This document shows, one piece after another, positions 1 through 8,539 of a stretch of 64,000 nucleotides of DNA (the stretch's first letter is position 1; each line of letters starts with the position of its first letter). Source of the DNA: an uncultured Candidatus Melainabacteria bacterium. GTDB taxonomy: Bacteria; Cyanobacteriota; Vampirovibrionia; Gastranaerophilales; Gastranaerophilaceae. The translations under genes and the position numbers were made by a program. The notes beneath the pieces were generated by a model, which worked only from the letters and a program-made list of their open reading frames with translations, ran no database searches and was not told the DNA's origin. The stretch covers positions 1-64,000 of the forward strand of contig CAKVIC010000010.1 of assembly GCA_934754655.1 (NCBI GenBank), written 5' to 3'.

Positions 1-62
1 AATTTGAGTTCTCGTCTCTCCTATCTAAATATTTTATGTATAGAATTAAATATCAAAAAAAT

Positions 63-135
<73 letters not shown>

Positions 136-244
136 AAACTTCTTTTTTAGTATATCACAAATTTTTTTTATTATACCCTCTTCATTTTTATTTTTTTTGT
201 GTTAATATACTACTTGTCATATCGCAAGTTATAAGGGATATATA

Positions 245-1594
245 ATGCCTAAAATTTTAAAATATTTTATATGTTGTTTAATCTTATTTATATCTGTTTC
301 AACAGCTTTTGCCATCATTGAAACCCCACAAACTCAAAATAATATAAATATAGAAGCTGCACAAAAAGCTTTAGTAAAGTATAATCAAATATTAAACACA
401 AATCCTAATAATGAGGATGCTTTAATTAATAGAGCCTATATTTGTTATATTTTAGGCAATGTACAAAGTGCAATCGAAGATTATAACAAGCTAATTTTAC
501 TTAATCCACAAAATGAAGATTTTTATCTTAACAGAGGTTTTTTATACCATATTTCTGATAATCGAGATTTGGCGCTTAAAGATTATCAAACTGCCTTAAA
601 GCTAAAACCAAACTATGATTTTGTTTATAATAATTTAGGTGTAGTTCTTTCAGAGATGGGAAAACCTCAAGAATCACTTGCCGCATATAATAAGGCTCTT
701 GAAATTAATCCAAATTATGCGGATGCGTATTACAATAGAGGAAATCTTAAAACAAGAACAAATAAAGACACAGAAGCGCTTGAAGATTTTAACAAAGCTA
801 TTGCTTTAAACCCGACAGATTCAGCTTCTTTTAATAACCGTGGTGTCGTAAAAAGAAAACTTAATTATAATATAGGTGCATTAAGCGATTTTTCCATTGC
901 GATTCGCTTAGATCCAAATGATATTACAGCTTTTGCAAACCGAGGCAGATTAAAAAAACGTTATTTTGATAGTGAAGGTGCTGAGGAAGATTTTAAAGTC
1001 GCAATAAATATTGCAGAAGAAAATCCACAACTTGTAAAAGAGCTTCAGCTTGAAGAAAAAATTGCAAGTAATTACACCCCTCAAGTTAAAATGGCAACAC
1101 CAGAAAGTGCAATGCTAAATATTGCACCGGCGCAAATGAATAAAGAATTACGTATGCCAAAAGTTACACCAGCAAAGACAAAAGAAATTATTACAAAGTA
1201 TACTGCTGTTGCGGAAAACACAACTCCGGCAACAAATGTTGTTAAAGCTGGTATAGTAAAACTTAATCCGACTGGCGCAACAGTTTCAACAAAAACATTG
1301 GAGCCAAAAGAACCGACAATCACAACAAAACCGGTTCAAAATCCAAAACTTGCTGAATGTTATTTCATACGAGCATTGCAAAAATATATAATCCAAGACC
1401 GACAAAATGCGCTCAACGACTTTAATATGGCGATAAAATATAATCCAAATTATGCAGAAGCTTATTATTATAGAGCGGCCATTAAAAAAGATAATAATGA
1501 CAGCTCATTCATAGAAGATTATAAAAAAGCTGTAAGTCTAGATTCTTCTCTTAAAAGAATCGATGACGCGAATGTTTTAACGATTTTAAAATAA
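245..1594 (+). CDS. Secreted tetratricopeptide-repeat protein
   Basis: This 449-residue protein begins with a signal peptide (charged MPK, hydrophobic stretch, probable cut after TAFA near residue 23). About seven TPR units follow from residue 40 to 290, with recurring N-x-x-D/A-A-Y-x-N-R-G and A-L-x-D-x-x-K-A-I-x-L-x-P patterns. A Thr/Pro/Lys-rich linker spans about 290-370 and two more TPRs close the protein. TPR arrays bind other proteins, so a periplasmic or surface scaffold role is inferred; the actual partner is unknown. An AAGGGA ribosome site precedes the ATG. The next gene starts 22 bases after the stop and may be co-transcribed. Confidence 0.85.
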   Translation: MPKILKYFICCLILFISVSTAFAIIETPQTQNNINIEAAQKALVKYNQILNTNPNNEDALINRAYICYILGNVQSAIEDYNKLILLNPQNEDFYLNRGFLYHISDNRDLALKDYQTALKLKPNYDFVYNNLGVVLSEMGKPQESLAAYNKALEINPNYADAYYNRGNLKTRTNKDTEALEDFNKAIALNPTDSASFNNRGVVKRKLNYNIGALSDFSIAIRLDPNDITAFANRGRLKKRYFDSEGAEEDFKVAINIAEENPQLVKELQLEEKIASNYTPQVKMATPESAMLNIAPAQMNKELRMPKVTPAKTKEIITKYTAVAENTTPATNVVKAGIVKLNPTGATVSTKTLEPKEPTITTKPVQNPKLAECYFIRALQKYIIQDRQNALNDFNMAIKYNPNYAEAYYYRAAIKKDNNDSSFIEDYKKAVSLDSSLKRIDDANVLTILK

Positions 1595-1616
1595 AAAGTA
1601 CATATAAGGAGTTATT

Positions 1617-3488
1617 ATGTTAACAAAAATTGATTCAACAACAAACACAAATTTTAAAGCTGCAAATGTGAATTTATTGGTTACTGCAGACAACCATGGA
1701 AATGTGATGACATTACCACGTTTTATCAAAACTATCGAGAATAATGCGAAAGACATTTTTGTAAATTCAGAAAAGAAAACAACTGCCAATTTTTTTGCAA
1801 TCGTTGGTGATTGGTTTATAAACCCATCGAAAAAAGGTTTTAAGACTCAAACAAATCTCTCTAATGGTGAAATTCAAAACTTAGCTTTGTTAAAAACTCT
1901 TGATACAATAAAGGATATAGTTAAAAAAGTTTCAAAAAACAATGGTTCTTTAGAAACTCTTTTTATTCCTGGTAATCACTGTTTAGACGCAGGCGATGAA
2001 TTTATTATTGATGTTATGAAAAAAAATCCTATGAAATCAGTTTTAACAAATATTGATTGTGCAAATTCGCCTGCTGTAGTTAAAGCAATGCAAGAAAGTG
2101 ATAAAATCGTAAAATCAATGGTATATTCAGTTTCAGATGATAAAGATAAAAATTTGTTACACAAAATTCTTTTTGTGGGAGCAACTATTCCTAGTATGGA
2201 TTTTTATAACCCGGGTTTATTGAATGGAATGGAATTTTATGATAATTGTAATAAAAAAGATGCAAATCTTAATGAAGAAGATATGCAAGGTACTATAAAT
2301 GCTATAAAGCAAGAAGTTGATGCTTTCAAAAAAGAAAATCCAAAAGGTGCAGTAATTTTATTATCTCACATGGGTGGTCGTCTTTCTGAAATGGTTTGTA
2401 AAAATGTTCCACAGATAAATTGTGTTTTAAACGGACACGATCACAAAAATTGTCAAACGAATGTTGGAAAAACTTCTGTAAACTCATTAGGTAAAGATAA
2501 TGAAATGTTAAAATCTTTGAATTTTGAATTTGATGATAATGGTAACTTGATTAAAACGAGTATGAATCCTTATTTTACGGCAACAACACTTTCTGATGGC
2601 TTAGAATCACATCCGTTCCAGTTGTTTTTGAACAAATTTTTTGAAAAAGATATTCAACCGGTTTTAAAAATGAAGGATTCTACAGCTACGCAAACAGGAA
2701 CTTTTAGCAAAAGTATGCGTGAAAATTTCTTAAATTCATTTTTAGAAAAATTTGGTATTGAAGAAAATAAAGAACTATTGAAGAATAAAAACCTTAAGAA
2801 TTTGTTAAAACAAGCTTTGAGAAAAGAATTGGCGAATACTAATTTTACGCCACAAAAACCGGAATTATCTTATGGTAACGAAATTCGTTATTCAAACAGT
2901 TATTTGATGAATTATTTAACTTCATCAATAAAAGATGTATTGCAATCAAAATACGATCCTGAAATTTTTACTGTTGCGCTTCAATCATCAATTGTTCGAG
3001 GTGGTTTAAAATCAGGTAGTAACAATCTTGATATAATGAAGGTTTTTGATGGCGTTAGTGAGGATTTATCAACACTTAAAGCCGGAACGCTTAAAGGTAA
3101 TGAACTTGTAGGCTTAATTGTAGAGAATGTATTATCTAATTTAAAAGCGCCAACAAGAAACACAATTATTCATTGGTCTGATGTGCAAGTTAATCGTTCA
3201 TTGATTGCTGACATAAAAGACGGTAATTCTAATAATCAATATGCGGATGCAATAAGAGTTAGAAATCCTATTACAAAAGAATTTGAACCGATTAATTTAT
3301 CACAAGATTATAAAATGGCAATTTGTGAAAAATATTTGGTAAAAGATGATATTGAATGGGCGCCAAAAATCAAAGATAGATTTGAGCCTTTGAATAAGAC
3401 TTATGACGAATTATTTAGAGAACATTTGGCGAATGAAAATTATAATATAAATGTAACTGAACGTACAAAAGAGCAAAGAATTGTATAA
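1617..3488 (+). CDS. 5'-nucleotidase/metallophosphoesterase-like protein
   Basis: The 623-residue protein has the calcineurin-like phosphoesterase blocks in order: TADNHGN (D25, H27), a GD block (VGDWF, near 63), PGNHCLDAG (near 120), LLSHMGG (near 250) and NGHDHKN (near 273). A C-terminal region around 450-520, with SSIVRGGLKSG and LKGNELVGL, resembles the 5'-nucleotidase C-terminal domain. UshA-type enzymes dephosphorylate nucleotides in the periplasm, but no signal peptide is visible here. The N-terminus instead carries the motif NTNFKAANVN, also seen in other lineage-specific genes in this window. An AAGGAG site precedes the ATG. Substrate and location are uncertain. Confidence 0.75.
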   Translation: MLTKIDSTTNTNFKAANVNLLVTADNHGNVMTLPRFIKTIENNAKDIFVNSEKKTTANFFAIVGDWFINPSKKGFKTQTNLSNGEIQNLALLKTLDTIKDIVKKVSKNNGSLETLFIPGNHCLDAGDEFIIDVMKKNPMKSVLTNIDCANSPAVVKAMQESDKIVKSMVYSVSDDKDKNLLHKILFVGATIPSMDFYNPGLLNGMEFYDNCNKKDANLNEEDMQGTINAIKQEVDAFKKENPKGAVILLSHMGGRLSEMVCKNVPQINCVLNGHDHKNCQTNVGKTSVNSLGKDNEMLKSLNFEFDDNGNLIKTSMNPYFTATTLSDGLESHPFQLFLNKFFEKDIQPVLKMKDSTATQTGTFSKSMRENFLNSFLEKFGIEENKELLKNKNLKNLLKQALRKELANTNFTPQKPELSYGNEIRYSNSYLMNYLTSSIKDVLQSKYDPEIFTVALQSSIVRGGLKSGSNNLDIMKVFDGVSEDLSTLKAGTLKGNELVGLIVENVLSNLKAPTRNTIIHWSDVQVNRSLIADIKDGNSNNQYADAIRVRNPITKEFEPINLSQDYKMAICEKYLVKDDIEWAPKIKDRFEPLNKTYDELFREHLANENYNINVTERTKEQRIV

Positions 3489-3565
3489 TAGCTTACTTTT
3501 GATATAAGCCTGAATATTAAGCAAATCCACTGTTTTGGATTGGCGGTAAGGTAATGCGAACAAAA

Positions 3566-3684
3566 TTTGTCATGAGGCACTTGTTTCAGCATCTCACTGG
3601 TGTAGAACTTTGCGCCAAGCAAACAATCTGATAGAAATTACCCTCAGCCCACTTATTAGCTCCTGAAATAAATTCAGTATGACA
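3566..3684 (+). repeat. Dispersed ~120-bp repeat, copy A
   Basis: The block runs from TTTGTCATGAGGCACTTG to TTCAGTATGACA. It matches two other blocks at 31102-31219 and 31274-31388, sharing CACTTGTTTCAGCATCT, GTAGAACCTTGC-like and CCTGAAATAAATTCAG segments. The two ends are imperfect inverted repeats of about 27 bp, so the RNA or single strand could fold back. It lies between genes and codes for nothing recognisable. Confidence 0.75.
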
Positions 3685-3866
3685 TGAGAAAACTTGCACA
3701 CAACCACAAATTTTTAACAATAATTTGCATTAAGCCACAAAAAACATCTCAAATTAGTAGTAAATTTACCCCAAAAATAGCCGAGTTGGATTATATATTT
3801 TTTAATTCGAAAGGTGTTTAATAATTATATTAAATCTTTTTCATACTTCCAGCTATTCTTAATTCC

Positions 3867-3896
3867 AATGGATGCCTCAAGCATCCATTTTTTTTT
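3867..3896 (+). terminator. Rho-independent terminator
   Basis: AATGGATGC pairs with GCATCCATT around the loop CTCAA, and a run of T follows directly. It lies about 380 bases after the phosphoesterase stop, so it may end that transcript or an unrecognised small RNA. Confidence 0.75.
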
Positions 3897-3964
3897 ATCA
3901 CTCAAAACTAGTGGCTGAAGAGCAAAAAATTCATTAAAATTTTTGATTTTTATGCAATAAATAT

Positions 3965-4927
3965 TTACAAAATTAAATCGCCAATATGAATTTCTTGTTT
4001 TATATAATTTGAAGTAAAAATTCTATCATATTTTCGATACAGATTTATATTTTCCATTTTTAATACTTTTCCATCTTCACATAAAACTGAAATCATCTTT
4101 GTTTTATAATTTACGTTAACAATCGTTCCTGCGCTTGAATAATTTGTATTGTTTTCAATGATTTCAATATTTTTTACGTTTGGAGTCAAAATCGTTGAAC
4201 CATGGTAAAAATAAGTTTCCCCCCAATCATAAATAGCTCGTATTTTGGCTAAATTTTCTTCAGCAGATTTTTTAAAATTTAGCTCTAAATCACATGGTGT
4301 TGAAAAATAAGTAGCGCAATCTTCACGTTGTTGTAGTGGGATTATAATATCGTCATTTAGTGCTTTTAATAATTCGCGTCCAACTCCTCTAGCTTTTAAA
4401 ACTGTTTTTTTCTTCAAAGATTTACCAGTTTCATTCTCTGTAATTTCAATTTCTTTTTGTGCTAATATTGCACCTGTATCATAATCAGAATCGACTAAGT
4501 GAAACGTGACCCCAGATTTTTTCTCTTGGTTTTTTATTACCCAAAAATAAGGATTAGGACCTCTATATTTAGGCAATAACGAAGGATGAACATTTATTGT
4601 TGCAATTTTGGGCAAAGTATAAATTTCTTTTTTTAATTTTTCCCCCCAAGATGCAACTAATATGATATCTGGATTAAGTTTTAATAGCTGCTTTTTAAAT
4701 TTTTCGCTGTTGACACTTTTTACTGAAAATATTTCAGGTAAATTGTAGCTTTTTATATAATTGTATTCAAAAGACGGATTTATTCTATCTTTTATCCAGC
4801 GTAAAAACGGATTGTATTTAATTGTTTCTTGCCTTAAAACTCCAACAATTTTATTTTTTGAATCTAATGTCGCAGCAATCATGTTTGTAAACATTTCGCC
4901 ATAGCCAATAATTACAACTTTTAGCAT
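3965..4927 (-). CDS. Formyltransferase-family protein (Fmt-like)
   Basis: The 320-residue protein has an N-terminal formyl-transferase domain: VVIIGYGEMF at the start, then the N-H pair in NVHPSLLPKYRG (near 111) and the aspartate block DSDYDTG (near 147). These form the Asn-His-Asp catalytic set of N10-formyltetrahydrofolate-dependent enzymes. A small C-terminal beta domain (about 240-320) resembles that of Fmt. It may formylate Met-tRNA or an amino sugar; divergence in the middle region makes me avoid the fmt symbol. Its start overlaps the end of ribF by 7 bases, so the two are translationally coupled. Confidence 0.7.
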   Translation of the reverse strand: MLKVVIIGYGEMFTNMIAATLDSKNKIVGVLRQETIKYNPFLRWIKDRINPSFEYNYIKSYNLPEIFSVKSVNSEKFKKQLLKLNPDIILVASWGEKLKKEIYTLPKIATINVHPSLLPKYRGPNPYFWVIKNQEKKSGVTFHLVDSDYDTGAILAQKEIEITENETGKSLKKKTVLKARGVGRELLKALNDDIIIPLQQREDCATYFSTPCDLELNFKKSAEENLAKIRAIYDWGETYFYHGSTILTPNVKNIEIIENNTNYSSAGTIVNVNYKTKMISVLCEDGKVLKMENINLYRKYDRIFTSNYIKQEIHIGDLIL

Positions 4928-5781
4928 GCTTCAATATCCTTTTGAATTTGCGTTTTTAAACTTTCTAAATTAATAAACTTTTTTTCATCTCTGATTTTTT
5001 TTATTATTTCGAAATGAATAATTTCATCATAAAGATTTTCATCAAAATCTATGACGTGAAGTTCTAAAATCTCTTTATTTAATCCTAAAGTTGGTTTTAT
5101 TCCCCAATTTAAAATAGCTTTTTTATTTTCGTATTTAGCGCTATAAACTCCATAAGGAAGTTTTATAATATTGTTAGGATAAATCAAATTAGCAGTAGGA
5201 AAACCCAGTTTGCGTCCTAATTGCAACCCTTTAATAACTTTTGATTCAATTATGAAATTTGAACATAATAGTTTATTTGCAAGTTCTAATTTCCCGTTTT
5301 TTAATAAATCTTTAATGTATGTAGAACTTATTATTTTATTATCAATGCTTTCTGCAGGTTGTGAAAAATATTTATAATTGTATTCAAACGATTTAAGTTG
5401 TAAAAATTTACACCCTTCTTGTTTATTTTTGCCAAATGTATAATTAAATCCTGTAAAAATTGCAATTGGAGAAAATTGTTGTATCAAAAAATTTTCCAAA
5501 TAATTTTGCGCACTCATATTGACAAATTCAGAGAAGTCTTGTTCTATGATTTCATCAACACCAAGTTCTTTTATTAATTTGTATGAATAATTTCGAGGAA
5601 AAATATATTTTACAGATTCATTAAAATACTCTGCAGGAGAGGTTTCGAATGTTATTAAAATAGCTTTTGCTTTGTTATTTTTTGCATAAGTTACAGCATT
5701 TTGAATAACTTTTCGATGACCGGCGTGGATACCATCAAAAAAACCTAATATTAAAACCGATTTATTTTTATTATTTTTCAT
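4921..5781 (-). CDS. ribF: Bifunctional riboflavin kinase/FAD synthetase
   Basis: RibF converts riboflavin to FMN and then FAD. The N-terminal adenylyltransferase domain begins with GFFDGIHAGH and carries ISSTYIKDLL near residue 147. The C-terminal kinase domain has the signature GRKLGFPTANL near 190 and the late LHVIDFDENLYD block. At 286 residues it is slightly shorter than most family members but has both domains. It starts 2 bases after a small upstream gene and overlaps the formyltransferase gene downstream, so all three form one operon. Confidence 0.92.
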   Translation of the reverse strand: MKNNKNKSVLILGFFDGIHAGHRKVIQNAVTYAKNNKAKAILITFETSPAEYFNESVKYIFPRNYSYKLIKELGVDEIIEQDFSEFVNMSAQNYLENFLIQQFSPIAIFTGFNYTFGKNKQEGCKFLQLKSFEYNYKYFSQPAESIDNKIISSTYIKDLLKNGKLELANKLLCSNFIIESKVIKGLQLGRKLGFPTANLIYPNNIIKLPYGVYSAKYENKKAILNWGIKPTLGLNKEILELHVIDFDENLYDEIIHFEIIKKIRDEKKFINLESLKTQIQKDIEAC

Positions 5782-5783
5782 AT

Positions 5784-6014
5784 TTAAGCTATTATATCAA
5801 AAATTCCTTTAGAAATTTGCGATTCACAAAAAATTTTCCAACGATATACAGAATCGCTAACAGAATTTGTATATTTATTATTTAATAATAATGACGCATT
5901 TTTTGAAGCTTTAAGTTTGTTGTCATCATTTGTTGATAGGTTGTAATACGTATCTCTATTTGAAAGAGAATTCATTGTGTAATTTTTATTCAAATCGATG
6001 GCAGAAACAAGCAT
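5784..6014 (-). CDS. Small protein of unknown function upstream of ribF
   Basis: I do not recognise this 76-residue protein. It is polar, Asn/Ser-rich (MLVSAIDLNKNYTMNSLSN at the start) and lacks a signal peptide or membrane segment. A strong AAGGAGGGG ribosome site sits 5 bases before the ATG, and the stop lies 2 bases from the ribF start, which supports it as the first gene of the ribF operon. Confidence 0.6.
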   Translation of the reverse strand: MLVSAIDLNKNYTMNSLSNRDTYYNLSTNDDNKLKASKNASLLLNNKYTNSVSDSVYRWKIFCESQISKGIFDIIA

Positions 6015-6220
6015 TCACCCCTCCTTTTACTAATTTTACCACATTATAATATTTTATCAATTAGATTTTATATTATGGTTTGTAATTAAATATATTTATT
6101 AAAAGGATAATATTAATATGTTGGTTTATATTATGTAAATGTATATAGGTAAAATGATTGTACAATAATTAAAGGTTATGTAAGAATTTACGGTGCTAAG
6201 CATAATAATTAATAATGTGG

Positions 6221-6484
6221 TCACATTAACCAATTAATTGAGTAAAAAATTGACCATATCATCACAAAATAAAACAAGTAAAAAATCCGAATATATATTT
6301 TAAAAATATTATTTTGAGAAATTAGTGATTTTGGAATTCTAAATTTGGGTATTAGTTCTAATAATAACAAAATCGGGTATAATCCTATTGAAATTAAAAT
6401 GCCGATAAAAGTTATTGTAATACATAAAGGTAGTATAAGAAATCCTACGTAATCTCCAGCTTTGTCAATTATTATGGGGTAAAA
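6221..6484 (-). pseudogene. 5'-truncated membrane protein fragment
   Basis: An open frame of about 87 codons on the minus strand ends in TGA at 6221 and has no start codon at its upstream end. It encodes strongly hydrophobic segments (for example GFLILPLCITITFIGILIS, then LYPILLLLELIP, and FYLFYFVMIW near the end), typical of the last helices of an inner-membrane protein. The frame closes at 6487, where sequence of another gene fragment on the plus strand begins. I read it as the 3' remnant of a lost gene; the family is not identified. Confidence 0.5.
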
Positions 6485-6582
6485 TTACCCGAGAAGATAT
6501 TCTAAGAAGAATCTATAGACAAAAATCTTTAGATGAAATGAGTGAAGAAGAAATTGACAAAATATTGGATGATTTGATTTAG
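6451..6582 (+). pseudogene. 5'-truncated gene fragment (C-terminal remnant)
   Basis: The plus strand reads GKITREDILRRIYRQKSL followed by DEMSEEEIDKILDDLI and a stop at 6582. This charged, helical tail looks like real coding sequence, but there is no start codon or ribosome site in frame. It begins where the minus-strand membrane-protein fragment stops, so both genes appear cut at their 5' ends. Confidence 0.45.
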
Positions 6583-6731
6583 ACATTATATTATTACTAA
6601 CGTCATCTATCGTCAGAGCTCCGCACTCTGCTCGCTTCTCGCCCTAACTTAAAAGGCTTCGCCTTGGTTGGTTCTCAAGCATTGGTTTCGCAAAACACAA
6701 AAAGGAATAGCATCTGCTATTCCTTTTATGT
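6583..6731. other. Chromosomal flank left of the mobile element
   Basis: This noncoding stretch is richer in G+C (bases 6600-6660) than its surroundings and contains no gene I can support. It ends in the hairpin at 6700-6727, next to the left attachment repeat. Before insertion of the element it probably lay directly downstream of tRNA-Asn. Confidence 0.5.
6700..6727 (-). terminator. Orphaned terminator, probably once that of tRNA-Asn
   Basis: AAAAGGAATAGCA pairs with TGCTATTCCTTTT over 13 bp. Read on the minus strand it is followed by TTTTTGTGTTTT. It lies 5 bases left of the left attachment repeat, so in the empty site it would sit about 30 bases beyond the 3' end of tRNA-Asn. It could also terminate plus-strand transcripts. 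Confidence 0.6.
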
Positions 6732-6745
6732 GTAATAAAAAACTC
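6732..6745 (+). repeat. Left attachment site (attL) core repeat
   Basis: GTAATAAAAAACTC occurs here and again at 18243-18256, perfectly matched. The right copy overlaps the last three bases of tRNA-Asn and the integrase gene. The two copies enclose all genes of element character, so this is taken as the crossover region. Confidence 0.75.
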
Positions 6746-6806
6746 ACTTTAGTGGACGATTTCAGAACTTTTTTAATAGGATTAGTTGCTTAAATTATTG
6801 CATATT

Positions 6807-7802
6807 TTATTTTGTGTATTGATAATTTTTAAATAAACCTTGCCTAAAGGGATAAATCGAAGGAGTTTCTACATGAAATGTCGAAAACTTACCTTTAAAA
6901 CCACATTTTATTGCAGTTTGTTTAAATTTTTCTATATCATCATACTTATAATCATTCATATAAAGGCAAACTTTTGATGTATCTATCTTAAAAATTTCTT
7001 TTAAATAAAATTCATCAACATCAGAATACGAAAATCCAAATGAATAGATATTAAATTTATCTTGTTTTGCAACCTTAGTTATTGTTTCAAAAAAAACTTT
7101 ATTATTGTTATACGCTTCTTGTGTATTTTTTCTCAAATCTTGATGAAGTTCTTTTAATATATCTTTTGCACCGAAACAATGTATATCATAATATTCATCA
7201 TCAAACTTATCAGCATTATGCCCTAAATATATTTTTTTATCACCAATAGAACCATGTATATGGCAAATATTTTCAACATTATACAAATCTTGTAAAGTTT
7301 TTGTGTAATTGAAGCTTAAGAATAAATCATTTTGTTTATCAATTATCCTTTCAAAATCATCTAAAGGTTCTTTTGCAGGTTCTATCGTATCAAGCCAATC
7401 ATAAAAATAATTATGAATTTGTCTTAATACCTTACGAAAATTTATTGCATTATCTTCATTTCTAATATATTCTTGATTAATTTCTTCACCATCATATAGC
7501 CCATATGTTTGAAAAAATGATGAATAGTTTATTTCTCCAAGTGAGGTTTCAATATTTTTCCATAAATTATGTTCACTATCATCAATACACATTATAATTG
7601 TTCTTATAACTTCTGTATCATTAAATACATCTTCACCATCTTTTCCTATTGAATATTCAGGGATTTCTCGAAACATATCATCTGAATAGTCCTTATTGTC
7701 AAGTACCCCTTGCTCAAGAAGGAAATTTCTAAAATCACAATAACTTGTTTTCATTTTATGTGCAAGGTCAAAACCATTACCTATTATATATAAATTTGTC
7801 AT
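6807..7802 (-). CDS. AbiH-family abortive infection protein
   Basis: The 331-residue protein opens with LYIIGNGFDLAHKMKTSY, the N-terminal signature of the AbiH family, and has the central block FLSFNYTKTLQDLY...HIHGS near residue 165-185 that is also typical of it. AbiH of lactococci stops phage multiplication; the biochemical activity is not settled, although the GNGFD and HIHGS blocks suggest a nucleotide-binding fold. It is the third gene of an operon, overlapping the preceding gene by 4 bases (ATGA type), with a GGAGG ribosome site. It ends beside the left attachment site, in the position expected for cargo. Confidence 0.85.
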   Translation of the reverse strand: MTNLYIIGNGFDLAHKMKTSYCDFRNFLLEQGVLDNKDYSDDMFREIPEYSIGKDGEDVFNDTEVIRTIIMCIDDSEHNLWKNIETSLGEINYSSFFQTYGLYDGEEINQEYIRNEDNAINFRKVLRQIHNYFYDWLDTIEPAKEPLDDFERIIDKQNDLFLSFNYTKTLQDLYNVENICHIHGSIGDKKIYLGHNADKFDDEYYDIHCFGAKDILKELHQDLRKNTQEAYNNNKVFFETITKVAKQDKFNIYSFGFSYSDVDEFYLKEIFKIDTSKVCLYMNDYKYDDIEKFKQTAIKCGFKGKFSTFHVETPSIYPFRQGLFKNYQYTK

Positions 7803-8539
7803 AGTATAACCTCCTGTTCACTTAGAACTATAGCATTTTTATTCGAGATTGCAATATTACCTATTTTAGCATTCATTTCATAAAATTCTCTTTTATTTCG
7901 AGGAGTAAATGCAATATCTGCTAATGACCCCAAAGTTATAGTTATAGGTTCTTTTATCCCATTTTGTAATACAGCACATCTCCATTCGTTTTGATAAGAA
8001 AATTTATCAAATTTTCTAAAGCAACCCATCTGTCCAGAATAATTATGCTCATCAATATATTCAATAAAGGACAATTTTGAATTCCCTTTATTCTCATTCA
8101 ATTTATTAGTTAATCTTTCGATAAATTTATTAAAATCATGAATAATTACTACATAATCTTTGCCATCAGCGAAATTTCTTTCATCTAATAACAGGTCATT
8201 TTTCAATGCCCATTCAGTATCAATAGCTGTCATACTATATAAATGCGAATATTCTGGAGTATCTGTAATCATAGCTACCGATAATGTTCCATTTTCTCTT
8301 GATAAGGTGATTTGGCCATCACCTGAGCCAAGAGTTATTGTAATATCATCAAGCCCATTTCCTGCGAAATATTCAACAGTAGCCTCGTATCTATCAGCTC
8401 GTCCGTCGCCATTATCCTCAAGATTTATAAAATAGTCAAAAGTATTCATATATAAAAGCCCTTCATTATATAAAGCTTCCATGTGTTCCTTTTTACCAAA
8501 TTTTAATAAACCAATATAGTTTTTATCTTTAATTTTCAT
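7799..8539 (-). CDS. Unknown protein, middle gene of AbiH operon
   Basis: I do not recognise this 246-residue protein with certainty. It has no signal peptide or membrane segment. The N-terminal part (GLLKFGKKEHMEALYNEG, then LYMNTFDYFINLE) and the later KFSYQNEWRC block faintly recall DUF2971-type proteins, which carry a similar E-W-R motif. An acidic Gly/Asp-rich stretch (NGDGRADRYE, TLGSGDGQ) lies at 43-85. It overlaps both neighbours (1 base upstream, 4 bases downstream), so it must be made together with the deoxyribosyltransferase-like protein and AbiH and probably works with them. Confidence 0.6.
   Translation of the reverse strand: MKIKDKNYIGLLKFGKKEHMEALYNEGLLYMNTFDYFINLEDNGDGRADRYEATVEYFAGNGLDDITITLGSGDGQITLSRENGTLSVAMITDTPEYSHLYSMTAIDTEWALKNDLLLDERNFADGKDYVVIIHDFNKFIERLTNKLNENKGNSKLSFIEYIDEHNYSGQMGCFRKFDKFSYQNEWRCAVLQNGIKEPITITLGSLADIAFTPRNKREFYEMNAKIGNIAISNKNAIVLSEQEVIL

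Larger units (their letters stand above)
3489..3964. other. Intergenic region with dispersed repeat and terminator
   Basis: This gap has no gene that I can support. It holds one copy of a dispersed repeat (3566-3684), an uncharacterised AT-rich stretch, and a strong hairpin plus T-run (3867-3896). The 3740-3866 stretch before that hairpin could encode a small RNA, but I see no clear promoter for it. Confidence 0.6.

Noticed and set aside
3965..4927. Firm call as Met-tRNA formyltransferase (fmt)
   Set aside because: Catalytic residues fit, but the middle region is diverged and sugar formyltransferases share the same motifs; left as formyltransferase family.
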